This document shows, piece by piece, positions 63,388-64,000 of a stretch of DNA of 64,000 nt (within the stretch, counting starts at the first letter, position 1; every line of letters begins with the position of its first letter). Under the pieces are notes generated by a model that was not told the DNA's origin, ran no database searches, and was given only the letters and a program-made list of their open reading frames with translations. The stretch comes from a virus. Both the position numbers and the translations under genes were made by a program. The stretch lies in the IMG/VR virus record IMGVR_UViG_3300035698_005399, positions 19,495 to 83,494 of that record. The stretch is one strand, 5' to 3'.

Positions 63388-63574
63388 ATATTTTAATTGT
63401 TATTGGTTGTAATTTAAAAAATCCAGGGTACTTTGTAAATTCATCATTGGTTATTTTATTTGCGATTTCTTCAGCAGCTAATAAATCATTTGTCCTTATA
63501 TAAGATCCACCACTAAAACCAATTCTGTCTTCTGATCGCATTAGCTTATATAAATTTAGTGTTTCAATAATCAT
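63380..63574 (-). CDS. Small hypothetical protein
   Basis: A 64-residue protein started at the ATG at 63574 (MIIETLNLYKLMRSED); an in-frame TTG at 63601 is less likely. It has an alpha/beta pattern (GFSGGSYIRTNDLLAAEEIANKI, then LQPITIKIYG). It overlaps the CinA/NMNAT gene by 8 bases, so it belongs to the NAD operon. Unknown function. Confidence 0.5.
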   Translation of the reverse strand: MIIETLNLYKLMRSEDRIGFSGGSYIRTNDLLAAEEIANKITNDEFTKYPGFFKLQPITIKIYG

Positions 63575-63607
63575 AATTCTAATATTTAGTTTGGGGTACA
63601 AGGCTAG

Positions 63608-63901
63608 TTATTCCTCATAATTATCTTTAGTCAAAAATTCAACAAAAGAATCTAATTCTTTGTGGGCCAATACAATGTCACATACAGGTAAATCTCCATG
63701 TACCAACACGTAAATTGCATCTTTAATCCGTTTCCAAACGTTGTGTCTATTGCCACCAAGATAACTAATATAGACCTCATTTCTTTTATTATAGGTTACT
63801 GTTTGGACCAGCACCCCTTCAGTACCACAATCACATAGAAAAAACTTATTCCTTATTTGTATTTTTTTTTTTTTTTTTTTTAAGATATTTTGTTTTAGCA
63901 T
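63608..63901 (-). CDS. Hypothetical protein with poly-Lys N-terminus, start uncertain
   Basis: A 97-residue frame whose N-terminus (MLKQNIL followed by six Lys) is made by a 20-base A run at 63881-63862. The rest is alpha/beta (FFLCDCGTEGVLVQTVTY, VYISYLGGNRHNVWKRIKDAIYVLVHG) with a C-x-C-G element. It looks like a genuine small protein, but the only ATG lies inside the upstream frame. If the run were 19 A, it would be the continuation of the gene entering from the window edge. No family recognised. Confidence 0.5.
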   Translation of the reverse strand: MLKQNILKKKKKKIQIRNKFFLCDCGTEGVLVQTVTYNKRNEVYISYLGGNRHNVWKRIKDAIYVLVHGDLPVCDIVLAHKELDSFVEFLTKDNYEE

Positions 63902-64000
63902 TAACCATACCAGGATAATTTTTATAAGCTATTTTACTTAAATTATACTTGCCAGTATCAACATTCATAATAAAAGCATTACCTTTATTACCATAACCAG
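63846..64000 (-). CDS. Partial gene entering from the window edge
   Basis: From base 63998 downward one - strand frame is open (GYGNKGNAFIMNVDTGKYNLSKIA ..., about 39 codons of natural-looking protein). It then runs through the poly-A tract as six Lys and stops at TAA (63848-63846). The 5' end lies outside the window. Either this is the true C-terminus, or an A-run indel hides a fusion with the next gene. No function can be assigned. Confidence 0.5.
   Translation of the reverse strand, partial: GYGNKGNAFIMNVDTGKYNLSKIAYKNYPGMVNAKTKYLKKKKKKNTNKE
63862..63881 (-). repeat. 20-base homopolymer A run (coding strand)
   Basis: Twenty consecutive T on the + strand, read as A on the coding strand. 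It lies where two open frames meet and is by far the longest homopolymer in the window. Such tracts are prone to sequencing error and to polymerase slippage. Confidence 0.9.

Noticed and set aside
1-64000. tRNA genes, CRISPR arrays, integrase or insertion sequences
   Set aside because: Gaps are too short for tRNAs, no regularly spaced repeats are present, and no recombinase or transposase motif appears in any frame.

Overview
The window is AT-rich double-stranded DNA of a tailed bacteriophage, and it reads as a crAss-like (Crassvirales) genome. Three things support this. A giant 4,933-residue protein carries a DFDVD metal-binding motif of the kind found in crAss-like virion RNA polymerases. 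The layout is two blocks: virion genes on the + strand run into the polymerase gene and converge on a replication block on the - strand. The replication set (uracil-DNA glycosylase, dUTPase, ThyX, TOPRIM primase, DnaB, SF2 helicase, Sak4-like ATPase, SSB-like protein, family B polymerase) is typical of the group. No terminase, portal or major capsid gene lies in the window, so placement rests on the polymerase and the layout. A Bacteroidota host is inferred from the lineage and from mostly absent Shine-Dalgarno sequences. The standard bacterial code appears to be used: TAA, TAG and TGA all end genes. There is no integrase, CRISPR array, tRNA or rRNA that I can see.

+ strand, 1-37114 (virion block): the 3' end of a repeat-containing tail fibre gene; a second fibre gene; a tail spike with a G8 domain and CEMIP-like beta-helix; a clan GH-A glycosidase-like protein; small structural or lysis genes, including two membrane proteins that are holin candidates and a stand-alone PAS-domain protein; a PD-(D/E)XK nuclease; three conserved tail-assembly candidates; a 1,453-residue nozzle/muzzle-like protein; three candidate internal virion (cargo) proteins, one with a GH19 lysozyme domain; and the giant RNA polymerase, which also carries an HELTH zincin protease motif. 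A bidirectional hairpin terminator at 37118-37154 separates the two blocks.

- strand, 64000-37129 (replication and metabolism, transcribed right to left): an NAD+ salvage set (NAMPT, Nudix, a CinA-like/NMNAT fusion); a small gene bracketed by hairpins; a family B polymerase split into exonuclease and polymerase cistrons that overlap at a correctly phased TTTAAAC slippery heptamer; ThyX, dUTPase, helicases, Sak4-like ATPase, SSB, primase, an Mre11/SbcD-like phosphoesterase and a UDG with an altered active site. Next comes a tightly overlapping cluster (46901 to 42421) encoding a ubiquitin-like protein, a coiled-coil protein, an E2-like protein with a candidate catalytic cysteine, a JAMM peptidase, an E1/ThiF adenylating enzyme and an unknown protein with no normal start codon. 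After it come an Hjc-like nuclease, a MazG-like protein, a class II ribonucleotide reductase, a HAD phosphatase and four small unknown genes.

The standout system is the apparently complete ubiquitin-like conjugation and deconjugation module embedded in phage replication genes. Also notable are the NAD+ rebuilding set, the candidate programmed frameshift in the polymerase, the G8/CEMIP-like tail spike and the fused polymerase-protease polyprotein. Almost every junction is a short overlap (ATGA, TAATG), so each block is probably translated as long coupled operons. No gap exceeds 300 bases.
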